Positions 1 through 8,684 are shown, counted from the stretch's first letter. The stretch: 32,699 nucleotides of DNA from Pseudoalteromonas byunsanensis (GCF_001854475.1 NZ_MNAN01000033.1:52759-85457), one strand, 5' to 3'. The notes: generated by a model not told the origin, from the sequence alone. Program-made: numbers and translations.

Positions 1-110
1 TGACTTATGAAAAGTGAACCGACGACCTTTAAAGTTGTACAAAGAAGTGATTGTGGGAGCTATGACTTATGAAAAGTGAACCGACGACCTTTGGTCGTGA
101 CCAAAAGAAG
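1..110 (-). repeat. Degenerate tRNA-fMet-derived tandem repeats
   Basis: Just downstream (in transcription sense) of the last intact tRNA gene lie two imperfect copies of a roughly 62-base unit. Positions 1-30 recur exactly at 63-92. Each contains 14 bases identical to the variable-loop/T-arm part of the initiator tRNA (16-29 and 78-91, compare 131-144). A degraded tRNA 3' end with its trailer (42-60, compare 105-123) lies between them. In each copy the expected T-arm continuation is replaced by an unrelated stretch, so neither can fold as a tRNA. A short palindrome (90-105) separates them from the intact gene. The array probably continues past the left edge. I infer decayed duplications of the tandem tRNA unit. 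Confidence 0.7.
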
Positions 111-187
<77 letters not shown>

Positions 188-229
188 CCTGTTGCTAAGT
201 GATATTTTACTTCTTACTTAACAAAGAAG

Positions 230-306
<77 letters not shown>

Positions 307-348
307 CCTGCTGCTAAGTGATATTTTACTTCTTACTTAACAAAGAAG

Positions 349-425
<77 letters not shown>

Positions 426-430
426 CCTGT

Positions 431-453
431 AATTTAAAGCGTCGCTTTAAATT
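431..453 (-). other. Hairpin in the 5' leader of the tRNA-fMet transcript
   Basis: A perfect 10-base inverted repeat with a 3-base loop (431-440 / 444-453), AT-rich at its ends and GC-rich near the loop, six bases upstream of the mature 5' end of the first tRNA. It may help leader processing, or could be an old terminator; on the minus strand it is followed by the tRNA and not by a run of T. Confidence 0.5.
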
Positions 454-515
454 TTACTTTTAAAAAAACAAACCTTTAACAAGAGTTTGTGAGCCTGTCT
501 TCCTAAGAGGCCGCT

Positions 516-543
516 ATCATATAGCATTCAATTTTAAATGCAA
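516..543 (-). promoter_or_regulatory. Predicted sigma-70 promoter of the tRNA-fMet cluster
   Basis: On the minus strand, a -35 element TTGCAT (538-543) and a -10 element TATGAT (516-521) are separated by 16 bases. They are followed by a GC-rich discriminator (AGCGGCC), typical of stable-RNA promoters under stringent control. It lies between the cysQ stop and the tRNA array and points at the array. This is inference from sequence only. Confidence 0.6.
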
Positions 544-598
544 GCTTTAACTAGACGAGAGTATTCTAAGCGAGCAAATATCAATCAAAACGCAATAT

Positions 599-1393
599 TT
601 AGCTACGATGATGCGGTGTAATAAGTTTCTGCCATTGCCAATCTGGATGACCCATTACAATAAAATCGGGGTTTTCTGTGATTTCTCGCTGATTATATGT
701 AAGAGGGTTAAACTCCGCATCGGTGATACATCCCCCCGCTTCTTCAACTATCACCTGTGAAGCTCCTGTATCCCACTCACCCGTTGGACCAACACGCAAA
801 AAGCAGTCCGCTTTTCCTTCCGCTATCATACACGCTTTCAGTGAACATGAACCTAATGCCACAGTGTCGAATTGGCTGTTTAAATATTGGCTGACTGCTT
901 CCAGTTTCTGTCTTCGACTGACCGCTAAAGTTAAATTTTGAGGCTTGGCAACAAATATTTGTTCTTGTGTCTGTGGCGTACGCTTAAAAGCACCATGCCC
1001 CTTAGCCGCATAATACGTGGTTTGTTTCGAAGGCCAATAAATAACACCCAATACTGGTTTGTTATTCTCAACTAACGCAATATTCACTGCAAAATCACCG
1101 CTTTGCAATATAAACTCACCCGTGCCGTCCATCGGGTCTAATAGCCAGTAACGCTGCCAGTTCTCACGTAATGACAACGCAGGAATGGGCGTTTCTTCTG
1201 ACATTATAGGGATATCTGGCGCGATTGCCTTCAACCCCGCCATCAGAACTTCATTAGAAGCTAAATCAGCCGCGGTGACAGGTGTGTGATCCGACTTTTC
1301 CTGTGTACCGATATCTTCATTTTGATAGATATCCATGATCGCCTCACCCGCTCGAATTGCCAGCGAGATACAAGGTTCTAGCAGTTGTTGCAT
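599..1393 (-). CDS. cysQ: 3'(2'),5'-bisphosphate nucleotidase CysQ
   Basis: A 264-residue member of the inositol-monophosphatase superfamily. CysQ hydrolyses 3'-phosphoadenosine 5'-phosphate (PAP) to AMP and phosphate, removing the by-product of PAPS reductase, normally at the inner face of the inner membrane. Metal-binding motifs are visible: MSEE near 64-67, DPMDGTGEF at 86-94 (the family's DPxDGT signature) and EWDTGA at 206-211. Length fits the family (E. coli about 246). It follows nudE with a one-base gap (nudE stop at 1395, cysQ start at 1393), so the two are almost certainly cotranscribed. The cysJIH operon that makes its substrate is 13 kb away in this window. The residue after DGT is Gly where many CysQ have Lys, which should not affect metal binding. 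Confidence 0.94.
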   Translation of the reverse strand: MQQLLEPCISLAIRAGEAIMDIYQNEDIGTQEKSDHTPVTAADLASNEVLMAGLKAIAPDIPIMSEETPIPALSLRENWQRYWLLDPMDGTGEFILQSGDFAVNIALVENNKPVLGVIYWPSKQTTYYAAKGHGAFKRTPQTQEQIFVAKPQNLTLAVSRRQKLEAVSQYLNSQFDTVALGSCSLKACMIAEGKADCFLRVGPTGEWDTGASQVIVEEAGGCITDAEFNPLTYNQREITENPDFIVMGHPDWQWQKLITPHHRS

Positions 1394-1394
1394 A

Positions 1395-1958
1395 TTAAAC
1401 CTCCTGCGCTAAATATTGTTGCAGCAAAAGCAACGCTGCGACACTGCGAGCCTCCGTAAAATCACTTTGTGTCAATAATGACTGCCATTGATCTAAAGGC
1501 CACTTAACAGTAACTAAAGGTTCAGGTTCATCCCCCTCTAACTGCTCAGGATAGAGCTCTTTTGCCACGATAATATGCATTCTGGCGTTAAAATAGCTCG
1601 GCGCCAAAGATAACGTTTTTAGATCACAAAAATGCTTAGCACCAAAACCTACTTCTTCTTTTAACTCTCGGTTACCCGCTTCAATTGGGGTTTCTCCTGG
1701 ATCGATCAACCCCTTAGGGAAACCAAGCTGATAATTGTGTGTCCCTGCACAATATTCTCTAACTAATAATAGCTCATTTTCTGCGGTTATAGGCACTATC
1801 ATCACTGCGCCTCGCCCCCCCCCTCTAATTCTTTCATATTGGCGCTGTTCGCCGTTAGAAAACTGCAAGTGCAGTGCTTCTACAGTAAACAGACGGCTTT
1901 TTGCAGCCACTTCACAATGAAGGATTTCTGGAGGATTTGGATGCTTTTTCTGTGACAT
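1395..1958 (-). CDS. nudE: ADP compounds hydrolase NudE (Nudix)
   Basis: A 187-residue Nudix hydrolase. E. coli NudE cleaves ADP-ribose, NADH and Ap3A-type dinucleotides to nucleoside monophosphates. The Nudix box is complete: GLIDPGET begins near residue 83 and RELKEEVG near 97. The LEGDEPEP motif before the C-terminus also matches the E. coli protein. I chose the ATG at 1958, which aligns with the E. coli N-terminus; the frame extends upstream to a GTG at 1988, but those ten residues look unlike the family. No strong Shine-Dalgarno is seen. It is divergent from yrfG (55 bases between starts) and leads the nudE-cysQ operon. A NudE/YrfG pairing is also familiar from enterobacteria. Confidence 0.93.
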   Translation of the reverse strand: MSQKKHPNPPEILHCEVAAKSRLFTVEALHLQFSNGEQRQYERIRGGGRGAVMIVPITAENELLLVREYCAGTHNYQLGFPKGLIDPGETPIEAGNRELKEEVGFGAKHFCDLKTLSLAPSYFNARMHIIVAKELYPEQLEGDEPEPLVTVKWPLDQWQSLLTQSDFTEARSVAALLLLQQYLAQEV

Positions 1959-2013
1959 AAGAATTAATTTGTTATCATGGCCATACACTTAATCATAAAT
2001 CCTTTGACGATAA

Positions 2014-2676
2014 ATGCCTATGCTAAATTGGTCTGAAATTGATACGGTACTTCTAGATATGGATGGTACTTTACTCGATCTACATTTTGACACTTACTTT
2101 TGGCTGCAGGTGATCCCGACCGAGCACGCCAAGAAACAAAACATCAGTTTTGAACAAGCTAAAGCGGATATATTAGCACGCTATGAAGCGGTTCATGGGC
2201 AGTTACAATGGTATTGTTTGGATTACTGGCAAGAGCAACTAGGGCTACCTATTATGGCATTGAAAAGAGAAATTCAGCATTTGATCTCCGTGCGTGAAGA
2301 TGTGCCTGAATTCTTGTCAGCTCTAAAAGACGCAGGAAAAGAACTTATTCTTCTGACTAATGCACACCCTGACAGCCTAAGTTTGAAAGTCGAGTTAACT
2401 GAGTTTGCACACTATATGGATGTACTCATTTCAACCCATGTCTATGGCGTCAGTAAAGAAAGCCAATCTCTGTGGCAGCAAGTACAAGCGGATTTAGGAT
2501 TTGATAAAAAACGAACTTTATTTGTTGACGACAGCTTGAGTGTTTTAAAAGCTGCGCAAGAGTTTGGTATTGGCCACCTACTCGCGGTGGCCAATCCTGA
2601 CAGTAAATTGCCAGCCAATGTGATCACTGACTACTTATCCATCACAGACTACAGAACTTTATTACCTATTAAATAA
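2014..2676 (+). CDS. yrfG: GMP/IMP nucleotidase YrfG (HAD family)
   Basis: A 220-residue haloacid-dehalogenase-type phosphatase. The family enzyme in E. coli dephosphorylates purine 5'-nucleotides such as GMP and IMP. HAD motif I is LLDMDGTLLD (residues 13-22, nucleophile Asp15). Motif II is the Thr in LLTNAHP near 113-119, and motif IV is the Asp pair in LFVDDS. The cap-region segment WYCLDYW matches YrfG closely. It diverges from nudE and converges on the dUTPase gene with only four bases between the stop codons, so the two transcripts probably overlap at their 3' ends. Confidence 0.9.
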   Translation: MPMLNWSEIDTVLLDMDGTLLDLHFDTYFWLQVIPTEHAKKQNISFEQAKADILARYEAVHGQLQWYCLDYWQEQLGLPIMALKREIQHLISVREDVPEFLSALKDAGKELILLTNAHPDSLSLKVELTEFAHYMDVLISTHVYGVSKESQSLWQQVQADLGFDKKRTLFVDDSLSVLKAAQEFGIGHLLAVANPDSKLPANVITDYLSITDYRTLLPIK

Positions 2677-2680
2677 TCTA

Positions 2681-3301
2681 CTACGCTGGGTAGCGTTGTT
2701 GTAATCCAGCGTAGACATTTTTTGCAAAATCAGGGTGTTCAGTATCCAGATTTTTAACAACCTCAACAAGGTGCTCATTGTCTTCTTGTCCATTCCACAC
2801 TTTGATATAGCTACCTTCTTTGTAACCATGATCCTGACGGAAAAAGTTCAGGGTGTTTTTGCCAACATAACCACGATATAAGTCGTCAATATCCATACCT
2901 ATTTGCTGCATACATCCCGCAAACGCTTTAGCATTGAACTGTTTGTCTACTACCGCACTGCCTGCCAACGCTTCTAATGTTTGCTTGAAATCGCCAGCCA
3001 TTTTCGGTTGGCTAAGTTCCGCATCTAATTGCTCCGCTAGAGCTTGGTAAGATGTTTGGCCATCGATACGTAGCGATAATCCAAAATGGAAAATATCCAC
3101 CAGCTCTAAGATCACTTGCTCGGTATCTGGGGTTTGTTTCTTCCACCATTTCCAGCCATAGTGATCGAGCATTTCTGCACACTCAACCCAAATTGCGCGA
3201 TACCATTCAAAACCTTGGTTAAACCACTGCTCATGTACTTTCGTGTTCATGGCATTTTGCATTTCTAACATCACGACCAGCTTGGTGATATTGGTTGACA
3301 T
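2681..3301 (-). CDS. Dimeric dUTP diphosphatase (all-alpha NTP-PPase type)
   Basis: A 206-residue protein of the dimeric dUTPase family, unrelated in fold to the trimeric Dut. It hydrolyses dUTP (and usually dUDP) to dUMP, limiting uracil in DNA and feeding dTMP synthesis. The Mg-binding pattern is visible: E40xxE43 and E66xxD69, with the diagnostic GWKWWKK at 49-55. The start ATG at 3301 is preceded by a purine-rich GAGAGAG stretch. It stands alone, with cti 100 bases downstream and yrfG convergent. The substrate assignment rests on family knowledge. Confidence 0.9.
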   Translation of the reverse strand: MSTNITKLVVMLEMQNAMNTKVHEQWFNQGFEWYRAIWVECAEMLDHYGWKWWKKQTPDTEQVILELVDIFHFGLSLRIDGQTSYQALAEQLDAELSQPKMAGDFKQTLEALAGSAVVDKQFNAKAFAGCMQQIGMDIDDLYRGYVGKNTLNFFRQDHGYKEGSYIKVWNGQEDNEHLVEVVKNLDTEHPDFAKNVYAGLQQRYPA

Positions 3302-3401
3302 TGCGCTCTCTCTTTAATGCTGTGAAAAGGCCAATATCATACCCTAGCAAAATAAATTCTGCACCGGCTGGCCTTTAACTTTTGTTATTTAAAACGTCGT
3401 A

Positions 3402-5747
3402 CTAACGATTTTCCAAGCGATTGTAATCAAATAACCCGTACTCAATTCCTCGGTACTGTTTCGCCACCTGATGCAGTAAATCACTGTATTGCCAAAACTG
3501 AGGGTGAGTACGCCTTATCGCAAATTTCTCGGTAACATCCTGATATTGTTTTTCATTTTCTACAGCTGCTAGTTGAGATACAAAGGCTTGGGTATTGTGT
3601 TCATCAGCCAAGTACCAAATTGCTTCAGGGTAATCGCCAATAAAACCTGGAACCAATGTGGCGGTATCTTCCTCAAAGGCACGCTGTCCATCTTCGTTCA
3701 ACAAGCTCGATATATTATAATGCGCATTATGGTGCAACAAGGTAAACGCCTTGTGCTCGCCATTAGACTGCCTTTGTAAAATAAATGACACTTGAGGCAA
3801 TGTATTGATGGCTTTATAGGGTAAGTTATTTAACTGAGCCAGCACAGAAGGTACTGAGGTATGATCGTAACGCCTGCTCAACACAGCCTTTAGTGCCGCA
3901 GATATTTTATCGTACAACTCTGTTTTTGGATCATCCGTTACATACTTAATACCTGTAGGTGCTGCCAACAACGTCTTACGGTTAATAAATTCACTCAAAC
4001 TAACATGAGAGTTGCGATACCAATGGTTCTTGACGTCTTTACGCACACTCTGTGGTAACAGATTGATAAAATTTTGCTCTCCTTCAAGACGCAAAAAATC
4101 CATGTATAAACGCGTGATCAGTTGGTGACCAATGTTGCCATATACATCAAACCCTGCCACCAGCAGATAGTGAATTCGCTCAAACAGGGCATAGTCTAAC
4201 AACCACATTGTTTTTGGGGCTTGGCCAACGAACCCTTTTACAACCGTTGCACTGTCAAAATGACGAAATACGGTCAGGCCAGCATTATTATTATGACCAT
4301 CGCCTTGCCAGATCAAGTCTGTGGTAAGCAATTTCCCATCGGCTAACAGTTCATTGGCCAGCTTAGTTTTAGCACGAATATATTCATGCTGACGATTTGC
4401 ATACTTGACCCAGCTTGGCAAAGACAATACGTTACTTTGTTCTGCAGCGGGTAGTGCCAAGTCATCTTCATGGTGCAACAGCAAGTCACTAACGGCTGGT
4501 ACACTATTTTTATCAGGGTCAATAAATGCGACCCAAAACTGGTCATTGATCACATTTAGCGCAATCTGACCCCGGCAAACAGGGCCTTTGATATAACCCT
4601 TGATTATTAGCTCAGCTTCATCAAGCATAAACTGATATTTTGACTTTACCGGAATAACAGAAAATACCTTGAAGGGGTTAGAGGCTACTTCAGGCTCATA
4701 GCTGGGCAGTTTCTCTACTTGGTAGTCTGGCGCTATAAACTGCGAGTAAAGGCGAGACATCTTCTGATCTGACAATGCCAAAGGCATATGTGTTTTTGCC
4801 AAGATGCTACTGCGCTCATGCATTAACCTGTAATAGACTCGGCTTACTTCTGGGTTATCATACGGACGCCGAGTCGAAATTAATTCTATAGGCTCTCCTG
4901 GGGGCGTACGTGAGCGTACTAGCTTAAAAAAATTAGGGGAGTTATCGACATTGACCTCAGGAAAATAAATATGTGCCAGATACCAATGTTCATAGATATA
5001 TCTTGCCGCAAGCTGGTATTTCAGATCATGCTGGTTTAAGAACTGCTCCCAACGCTCTACCTGTTTCAATTCAGCCTGAGTTGGAGGAGCAATCTGTGCC
5101 ATTTTGCCACCACGTTTTAACCAAGCTTCAAGCTGCTTAAATTCGCCGTGAGAAATTGCCGGTAAGCCATATGGCATTCCTGCATAGGGCTTGGATTTTG
5201 CCAAACTAGCAAACTCATCCATACTGGGACAACTTTGTTCTCTATCTAGAGAAAAATCAAACTCACTCCCCAACACCCCTTCTTCTGGAAATGGATGACT
5301 CATTTTTAGCAGTAAAGTGTTATATAGAACACTACCAGCTAAATTAGCTTGTGCACTTTGTTGACGCTCATTTAAGACGCTCGTAAAACCTTTATCTCTC
5401 CATTGTTGGGTATTTTTCGCATCAAACAATAACCTACTAGGTGATTGCGCAAGCAAGCGTGTGCCATTGTATACTCGCTCTTTGCTTAACCCCCGATCAA
5501 TGCCTTCTGGAGAAGACAGTTTGAGCTGGCATGGCGCATCATAGCAACCATGACACACCACGCAACGCTGCTCTAACACGGGCTTAACCAAGTGTAAATA
5601 GCCAGCACCTTCACCGTTGGAGGGCCCAACATCCCGCACCTGTACATGCTGTGGACCATATATATCATCGTAGTGACTAAAGCCAAGCGCCACACACCCT
5701 GATAGCACAACAGCCATAAACAACATCCACCAGGCACGTGTATTCAT
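3402..5747 (-). CDS. cti: Fatty acid cis/trans isomerase CTI, haem protein with lipobox
   Basis: A 781-residue protein matching CTI, the periplasmic c-type cytochrome that converts cis-unsaturated fatty acids of membrane phospholipids to trans, stiffening the membrane under solvent or heat stress. A haem-binding CxxCH is at 62-66 (C62, C65, H66), next to a Cys-rich segment (C68, C73), and length fits the family. The N-terminus has a hydrophobic segment ending in LSGC (15-18), a good lipobox, so this CTI may be membrane-anchored as a lipoprotein and not freely periplasmic. The start codon overlaps the stop of the preceding 121-residue gene by one base (TGATG at 5745-5749), so translation is probably coupled. 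No regulator is visible; in characterised species CTI activity is controlled largely after translation. Confidence 0.9.
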   Translation of the reverse strand: MNTRAWWMLFMAVVLSGCVALGFSHYDDIYGPQHVQVRDVGPSNGEGAGYLHLVKPVLEQRCVVCHGCYDAPCQLKLSSPEGIDRGLSKERVYNGTRLLAQSPSRLLFDAKNTQQWRDKGFTSVLNERQQSAQANLAGSVLYNTLLLKMSHPFPEEGVLGSEFDFSLDREQSCPSMDEFASLAKSKPYAGMPYGLPAISHGEFKQLEAWLKRGGKMAQIAPPTQAELKQVERWEQFLNQHDLKYQLAARYIYEHWYLAHIYFPEVNVDNSPNFFKLVRSRTPPGEPIELISTRRPYDNPEVSRVYYRLMHERSSILAKTHMPLALSDQKMSRLYSQFIAPDYQVEKLPSYEPEVASNPFKVFSVIPVKSKYQFMLDEAELIIKGYIKGPVCRGQIALNVINDQFWVAFIDPDKNSVPAVSDLLLHHEDDLALPAAEQSNVLSLPSWVKYANRQHEYIRAKTKLANELLADGKLLTTDLIWQGDGHNNNAGLTVFRHFDSATVVKGFVGQAPKTMWLLDYALFERIHYLLVAGFDVYGNIGHQLITRLYMDFLRLEGEQNFINLLPQSVRKDVKNHWYRNSHVSLSEFINRKTLLAAPTGIKYVTDDPKTELYDKISAALKAVLSRRYDHTSVPSVLAQLNNLPYKAINTLPQVSFILQRQSNGEHKAFTLLHHNAHYNISSLLNEDGQRAFEEDTATLVPGFIGDYPEAIWYLADEHNTQAFVSQLAAVENEKQYQDVTEKFAIRRTHPQFWQYSDLLHQVAKQYRGIEYGLFDYNRLENR

Positions 5748-6112
5748 CAGCTACCCTCTTCTTCACCTAAGTCAAACGTTGGCATCATCTCCATAGGTGG
5801 AGAAATAAACACTTGCTCATTCTCCAAACTTAGTACTGCACTGAGCACAGGTCCGTGATTGAGCAGCAATTGTGCTTGATGTTCTACATTAAGCACAGAT
5901 TCAAACTCAGCCTGTTGTGCATGGAGCTGATATACCGCCAAATTAATACTGATGTTTTCTTCTGCTTTGGGGTTTTGACACAGATTTGCCAACAGCGTCT
6001 CATCCAGTAAAACCTCTAGAATGAGGTCGGGATAAGCCATATCACGTTGCTCTAATTGATCGTTAAGTAGAAATAGCGGCAAGCTAAGAGGTGTGTTTTC
6101 AGATAATTCCAT
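5747..6112 (-). CDS. Hypothetical protein, translationally coupled to cti
   Basis: An acidic 121-residue protein not recognised. It has no signal peptide or membrane segment, and most of it reads as alternating hydrophobic and acidic residues, suggesting a small cytoplasmic alpha/beta domain; the C-terminus is very acidic. It is real by context: it overlaps the start of cti by one base and shares strand and spacing. It is the first gene of the two-gene unit, with a 123-base gap to the SDR gene upstream. A role in CTI expression, maturation or an unrelated task cannot be told apart from sequence. Confidence 0.7.
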   Translation of the reverse strand: MELSENTPLSLPLFLLNDQLEQRDMAYPDLILEVLLDETLLANLCQNPKAEENISINLAVYQLHAQQAEFESVLNVEHQAQLLLNHGPVLSAVLSLENEQVFISPPMEMMPTFDLGEEEGS

Positions 6113-6184
6113 GATTGATTGTTGTATTGAGAACCTATTAGATTCTCACATACTAGCATAAATTAACTGAATCTCCGTTGATAG

Positions 6185-6214
6185 ATGGCTTATCTTATAC
6201 CCAAAATAAGCCAT
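6185..6214. other. Inverted repeat between the SDR gene and the cti unit
   Basis: A perfect 9-base stem (6185-6193 / 6206-6214) with a 12-base loop, just beyond the SDR stop. No run of T follows on either strand, so it is not a canonical Rho-independent terminator. It could stabilise the SDR 3' end or mark an operator for the downstream 121-residue gene. Confidence 0.4.
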
Positions 6215-6235
6215 GAGAGGAGTAGTAACGGACCA

Positions 6236-6901
6236 TTACCAAGGCAATGTTTCACCGTTTGAATGCCAAAATCCGCCTGTGTTTTCAAGTGTTAACTCAT
6301 GAATCCGTTGACACAATCGTTCAGCAGCAAGTTGTGGTGATATATCCCCAGCAAAATTCACCATTTGTGTTTGCACAAAACCAGGGTGAAATAGGCCCAC
6401 TGCAATGCGCTGTGCTTTTAACTCATGTGCAAGGCTCACGCTCGCTGCATTGAGCGCAGCCTTTGACATTCTGTAACCAATATAACCGCCAGAGCCATTA
6501 TCTGCGATAGACCCCATACGACTTGTTATCATCGCAATTTTACTATTTGCTTTAAGCAAAGGTAATAAAGTATGAACCACTCGCAACGGGGCGACCGCAT
6601 TGATCTGTAACTGACTATCTATTGCAGCGAAGTCCATGTTTTCTAGCGTTTCATTGTGAAACACTCCGGCATTATTGATAACAATATCAATGCTTTTCCC
6701 CGCTAGCTTTGCCGGCAGTGTTGCCACTTGCTGCGCATTACTAACGTCGACATCGGCTATCACAGCGACATTGAGCGCTTTAAGCTCATCAGATGGTTGG
6801 CGCACCACAGCTGTCACATCATAACCTTGCTCCAAATACTGCTTACAAAACTCTAATCCGATCCCACGGTTAGCACCAGTAACAAGCACATGTTTACTCA
6901 T
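6236..6901 (-). CDS. Short-chain dehydrogenase/reductase (SDR), substrate unknown
   Basis: A 221-residue classical SDR with a Rossmann nucleotide-binding motif TGANRGIG (8-15), NNAG (76-79), Asn101 and the catalytic YRMSK (Tyr143, Lys147), with serines at 127 and 131 as candidates for the third catalytic residue. I chose the ATG at 6901, which has a clear upstream AAGGAGT and places the Rossmann motif at the normal distance; the frame is open for 21 more residues that do not look like protein of this family. It resembles the sepiapterin reductase/CsgA-like branch. Carbonyl-compound reduction or alcohol oxidation is likely; the substrate is unknown. It is divergent from the solute-binding-like gene at 7027. 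Confidence 0.85.
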   Translation of the reverse strand: MSKHVLVTGANRGIGLEFCKQYLEQGYDVTAVVRQPSDELKALNVAVIADVDVSNAQQVATLPAKLAGKSIDIVINNAGVFHNETLENMDFAAIDSQLQINAVAPLRVVHTLLPLLKANSKIAMITSRMGSIADNGSGGYIGYRMSKAALNAASVSLAHELKAQRIAVGLFHPGFVQTQMVNFAGDISPQLAAERLCQRIHELTLENTGGFWHSNGETLPW

Positions 6902-7026
6902 AACAGACTCCTTTTTAATGTCGGTCGTTAAATTGTTCTTAGTATACCCACTGACAACAGACAAATCACATCCAAGCGATGCTCTGCTATGCTAAACATA
7001 CACACTGCAACATGATACTCTTTGCA

Positions 7027-7761
7027 ATGCAAAAAAAACTCGCTACGTCAATTATTTGCCTACTACTATCTACGAGTTTGTGGGCGACATCTTACGTTAT
7101 TAATGTCAGTGAAGGTTTGGCATACCAGATAGGAAAAGATAAAGTACACTCTGCATTGCAAGAGATTTATAACCCCCTATCGATAGAGCCCTCGCTGGTG
7201 TTTTTACCTAGCAAAAGAGGTTTGCAACTAGTTAACGAAGGCGAAATTGACGCTGATGCTGGCCGCATAGAGCAGACCATGACTGCCTATCAAAACCTTA
7301 TCCAAGTGCCCTACCCGTTATCGACAGTAAAACTATATATTTACTGTCTAAACCCCCTAGAATGTGTTCCTGATGAACAGAGCGGGCACTTGATTATTAA
7401 AGGAGCGCTCATATCCGAGCAATTTTGTGATAAAAAGCAGTTATCTTGCAACATTGTGGCGAATGACATATCCGCTTTTACGGCGTTACAAAAGAACTAT
7501 GCTCCCTCATTGATTGCTAACGATCGCTTCGCCGTTGGCACTATTTGCGCGTCAGGTATGAAAGAAGTTTTTGCCAGGCCGCTTACAAAAGACTTTAAAG
7601 CCTACCACTATGTCCATAAAAAACATGCTGACTTAGTGCCTAAACTCACTCGCTCTATTAAGAAGTTAATGGACCAAAACTTATTGCAAAACCGCTTTCA
7701 AAGTCTAACGGATGCAGCAAAAGAGTGTGACCTTAAAGTTACTTTTCTAACAAAGCTTTAG
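7027..7761 (+). CDS. Periplasmic solute-binding-like protein (SBP_bac_3 type)
   Basis: A 244-residue exported protein resembling the small family-3 extracellular solute-binding proteins. From the ATG at 7027 it begins with MQKK, a hydrophobic core and ATS, a typical Sec signal peptide. Earlier in-frame ATGs (6979, 7012) would hide that signal behind a Cys-rich extension. The lobes are short and the ligand site is not obvious. No ABC permease or ATPase genes are nearby, so it is an orphan, like the similar genes at 12017-12760 and 31398-32177. These proteins may sense or scavenge small molecules; the ligand is unknown. It converges on the 93-residue gene with 31 bases between stops. Confidence 0.7.
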   Translation: MQKKLATSIICLLLSTSLWATSYVINVSEGLAYQIGKDKVHSALQEIYNPLSIEPSLVFLPSKRGLQLVNEGEIDADAGRIEQTMTAYQNLIQVPYPLSTVKLYIYCLNPLECVPDEQSGHLIIKGALISEQFCDKKQLSCNIVANDISAFTALQKNYAPSLIANDRFAVGTICASGMKEVFARPLTKDFKAYHYVHKKHADLVPKLTRSIKKLMDQNLLQNRFQSLTDAAKECDLKVTFLTKL

Positions 7762-7792
7762 GCCAGCTCTTTTGAGTTATCAGGCCGCATTA

Positions 7793-8074
7793 TTATAGCT
7801 GGGAGAGCCACTTTTGTACGGCGGCCTTTGGATAAAGCACTTCTTTAAACAAGCGATGTCGTTCATAGACTAACGTGACTTCTTGTGTCGGCAAACCTGA
7901 TTGTGCTTTATTATGATGGGCGTTGAAGCGAGCGATAATATTAAATTGCTGCGTACTTTTATCCTTAACACGGGTTAAATTTTTTTGTAGATAGCTTCGC
8001 ACATCATCAGCGGTCATCAACCCCACAGCATCGGGGTTCATTAACTCTTTTTTTAATGCTGAACGAATTCCCAT
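7793..8074 (-). CDS. Conserved-looking hypothetical protein, 93 aa
   Basis: A 93-residue basic protein, not recognised. It has no signal peptide or membrane helix and is probably largely helical: a MTADDVRSYL helix near 19-28, then a segment with HH and the pattern ARFNAHHNKAQSG, and a C-terminal KAAVQKWL helix. A strong GAGGAG ribosome-binding site sits about eight bases before the ATG at 8074, which supports a real gene. It is monocistronic between two plus-strand genes, converging with the solute-binding-like gene and diverging from the S4 gene. No function is proposed. Confidence 0.65.
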   Translation of the reverse strand: MGIRSALKKELMNPDAVGLMTADDVRSYLQKNLTRVKDKSTQQFNIIARFNAHHNKAQSGLPTQEVTLVYERHRLFKEVLYPKAAVQKWLSQL

Positions 8075-8244
8075 ATTGTTTGCTCCTCTTAATAAATTGC
8101 AACAATCAACTCATGCAATTTTGGCAGCAAGATACACGCCAATTACTTCAGTTACATTAAAGACATGCAAATGATATAAAAAGTTTCGTCACTCATCGCA
8201 GCAAAGAGGTATACTAACGCAAACGATTAGAACGTGAGCAAATA

Positions 8245-8622
8245 ATGTTAGAAGAGCACTCAGATTATATCGAGATCGAATTGGAAGAAGAGCCAATAGA
8301 ACTTTGTAATCTATTGAAAGTTCTAGATTTAGCAGAAACCGGTGGACAGGCTAAAATGCTAATCGGTGAAGGTTATGTGGCCGTAAACAATGCACTTTGT
8401 ACTGTAAAGCGAAAAAAGCTTTATGCGGGTGATACTCTGGCCTTTGATGGTGAAAGCTACCGCCTGACTTTAGCCGAGGGTGTTGAGCCAGCAGTGCGCC
8501 CTGAACCAATCGATACGTCCAACGAGGTGCAACCAGCACCATCACAGCGCAAAAAACGCAATAGAAGTCGTAAAGATAAGAAGGACAGTAGTACGGGTCG
8601 CAAACCCATCTCTTTTGGCTAA
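8245..8622 (+). CDS. S4-domain RNA-binding protein, YbcJ-like
   Basis: A 125-residue protein with an S4 RNA-binding domain near residues 18-70 (LLKVLDLAETGGQAKMLIGE, then VAVNNALCTVKRKKLYAGD), matching the YbcJ family, which is essentially a lone S4 domain in E. coli (about 70 residues). Here an acidic N-terminus and a long C-terminal tail extend it; the last 35 residues are rich in Lys, Arg, Ser and Pro, which should strengthen RNA contact. The partner RNA is unknown; ribosome association is plausible. No strong Shine-Dalgarno is seen before the ATG. A hairpin follows at 8685-8709. Confidence 0.85.
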   Translation: MLEEHSDYIEIELEEEPIELCNLLKVLDLAETGGQAKMLIGEGYVAVNNALCTVKRKKLYAGDTLAFDGESYRLTLAEGVEPAVRPEPIDTSNEVQPAPSQRKKRNRSRKDKKDSSTGRKPISFG

Positions 8623-8684
8623 AACCACTTAATAACTTGAATTTTTGCAATTGATCACAATACAGTTAGTCATATGGCTAAAAA

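Noticed and set aside
90..105. Palindrome TTTGGTCGTGACCAAA as terminator of the tRNA cluster
   Set aside because: On the minus strand it is followed by GG and not by a T run, and it lies inside the repeat array.
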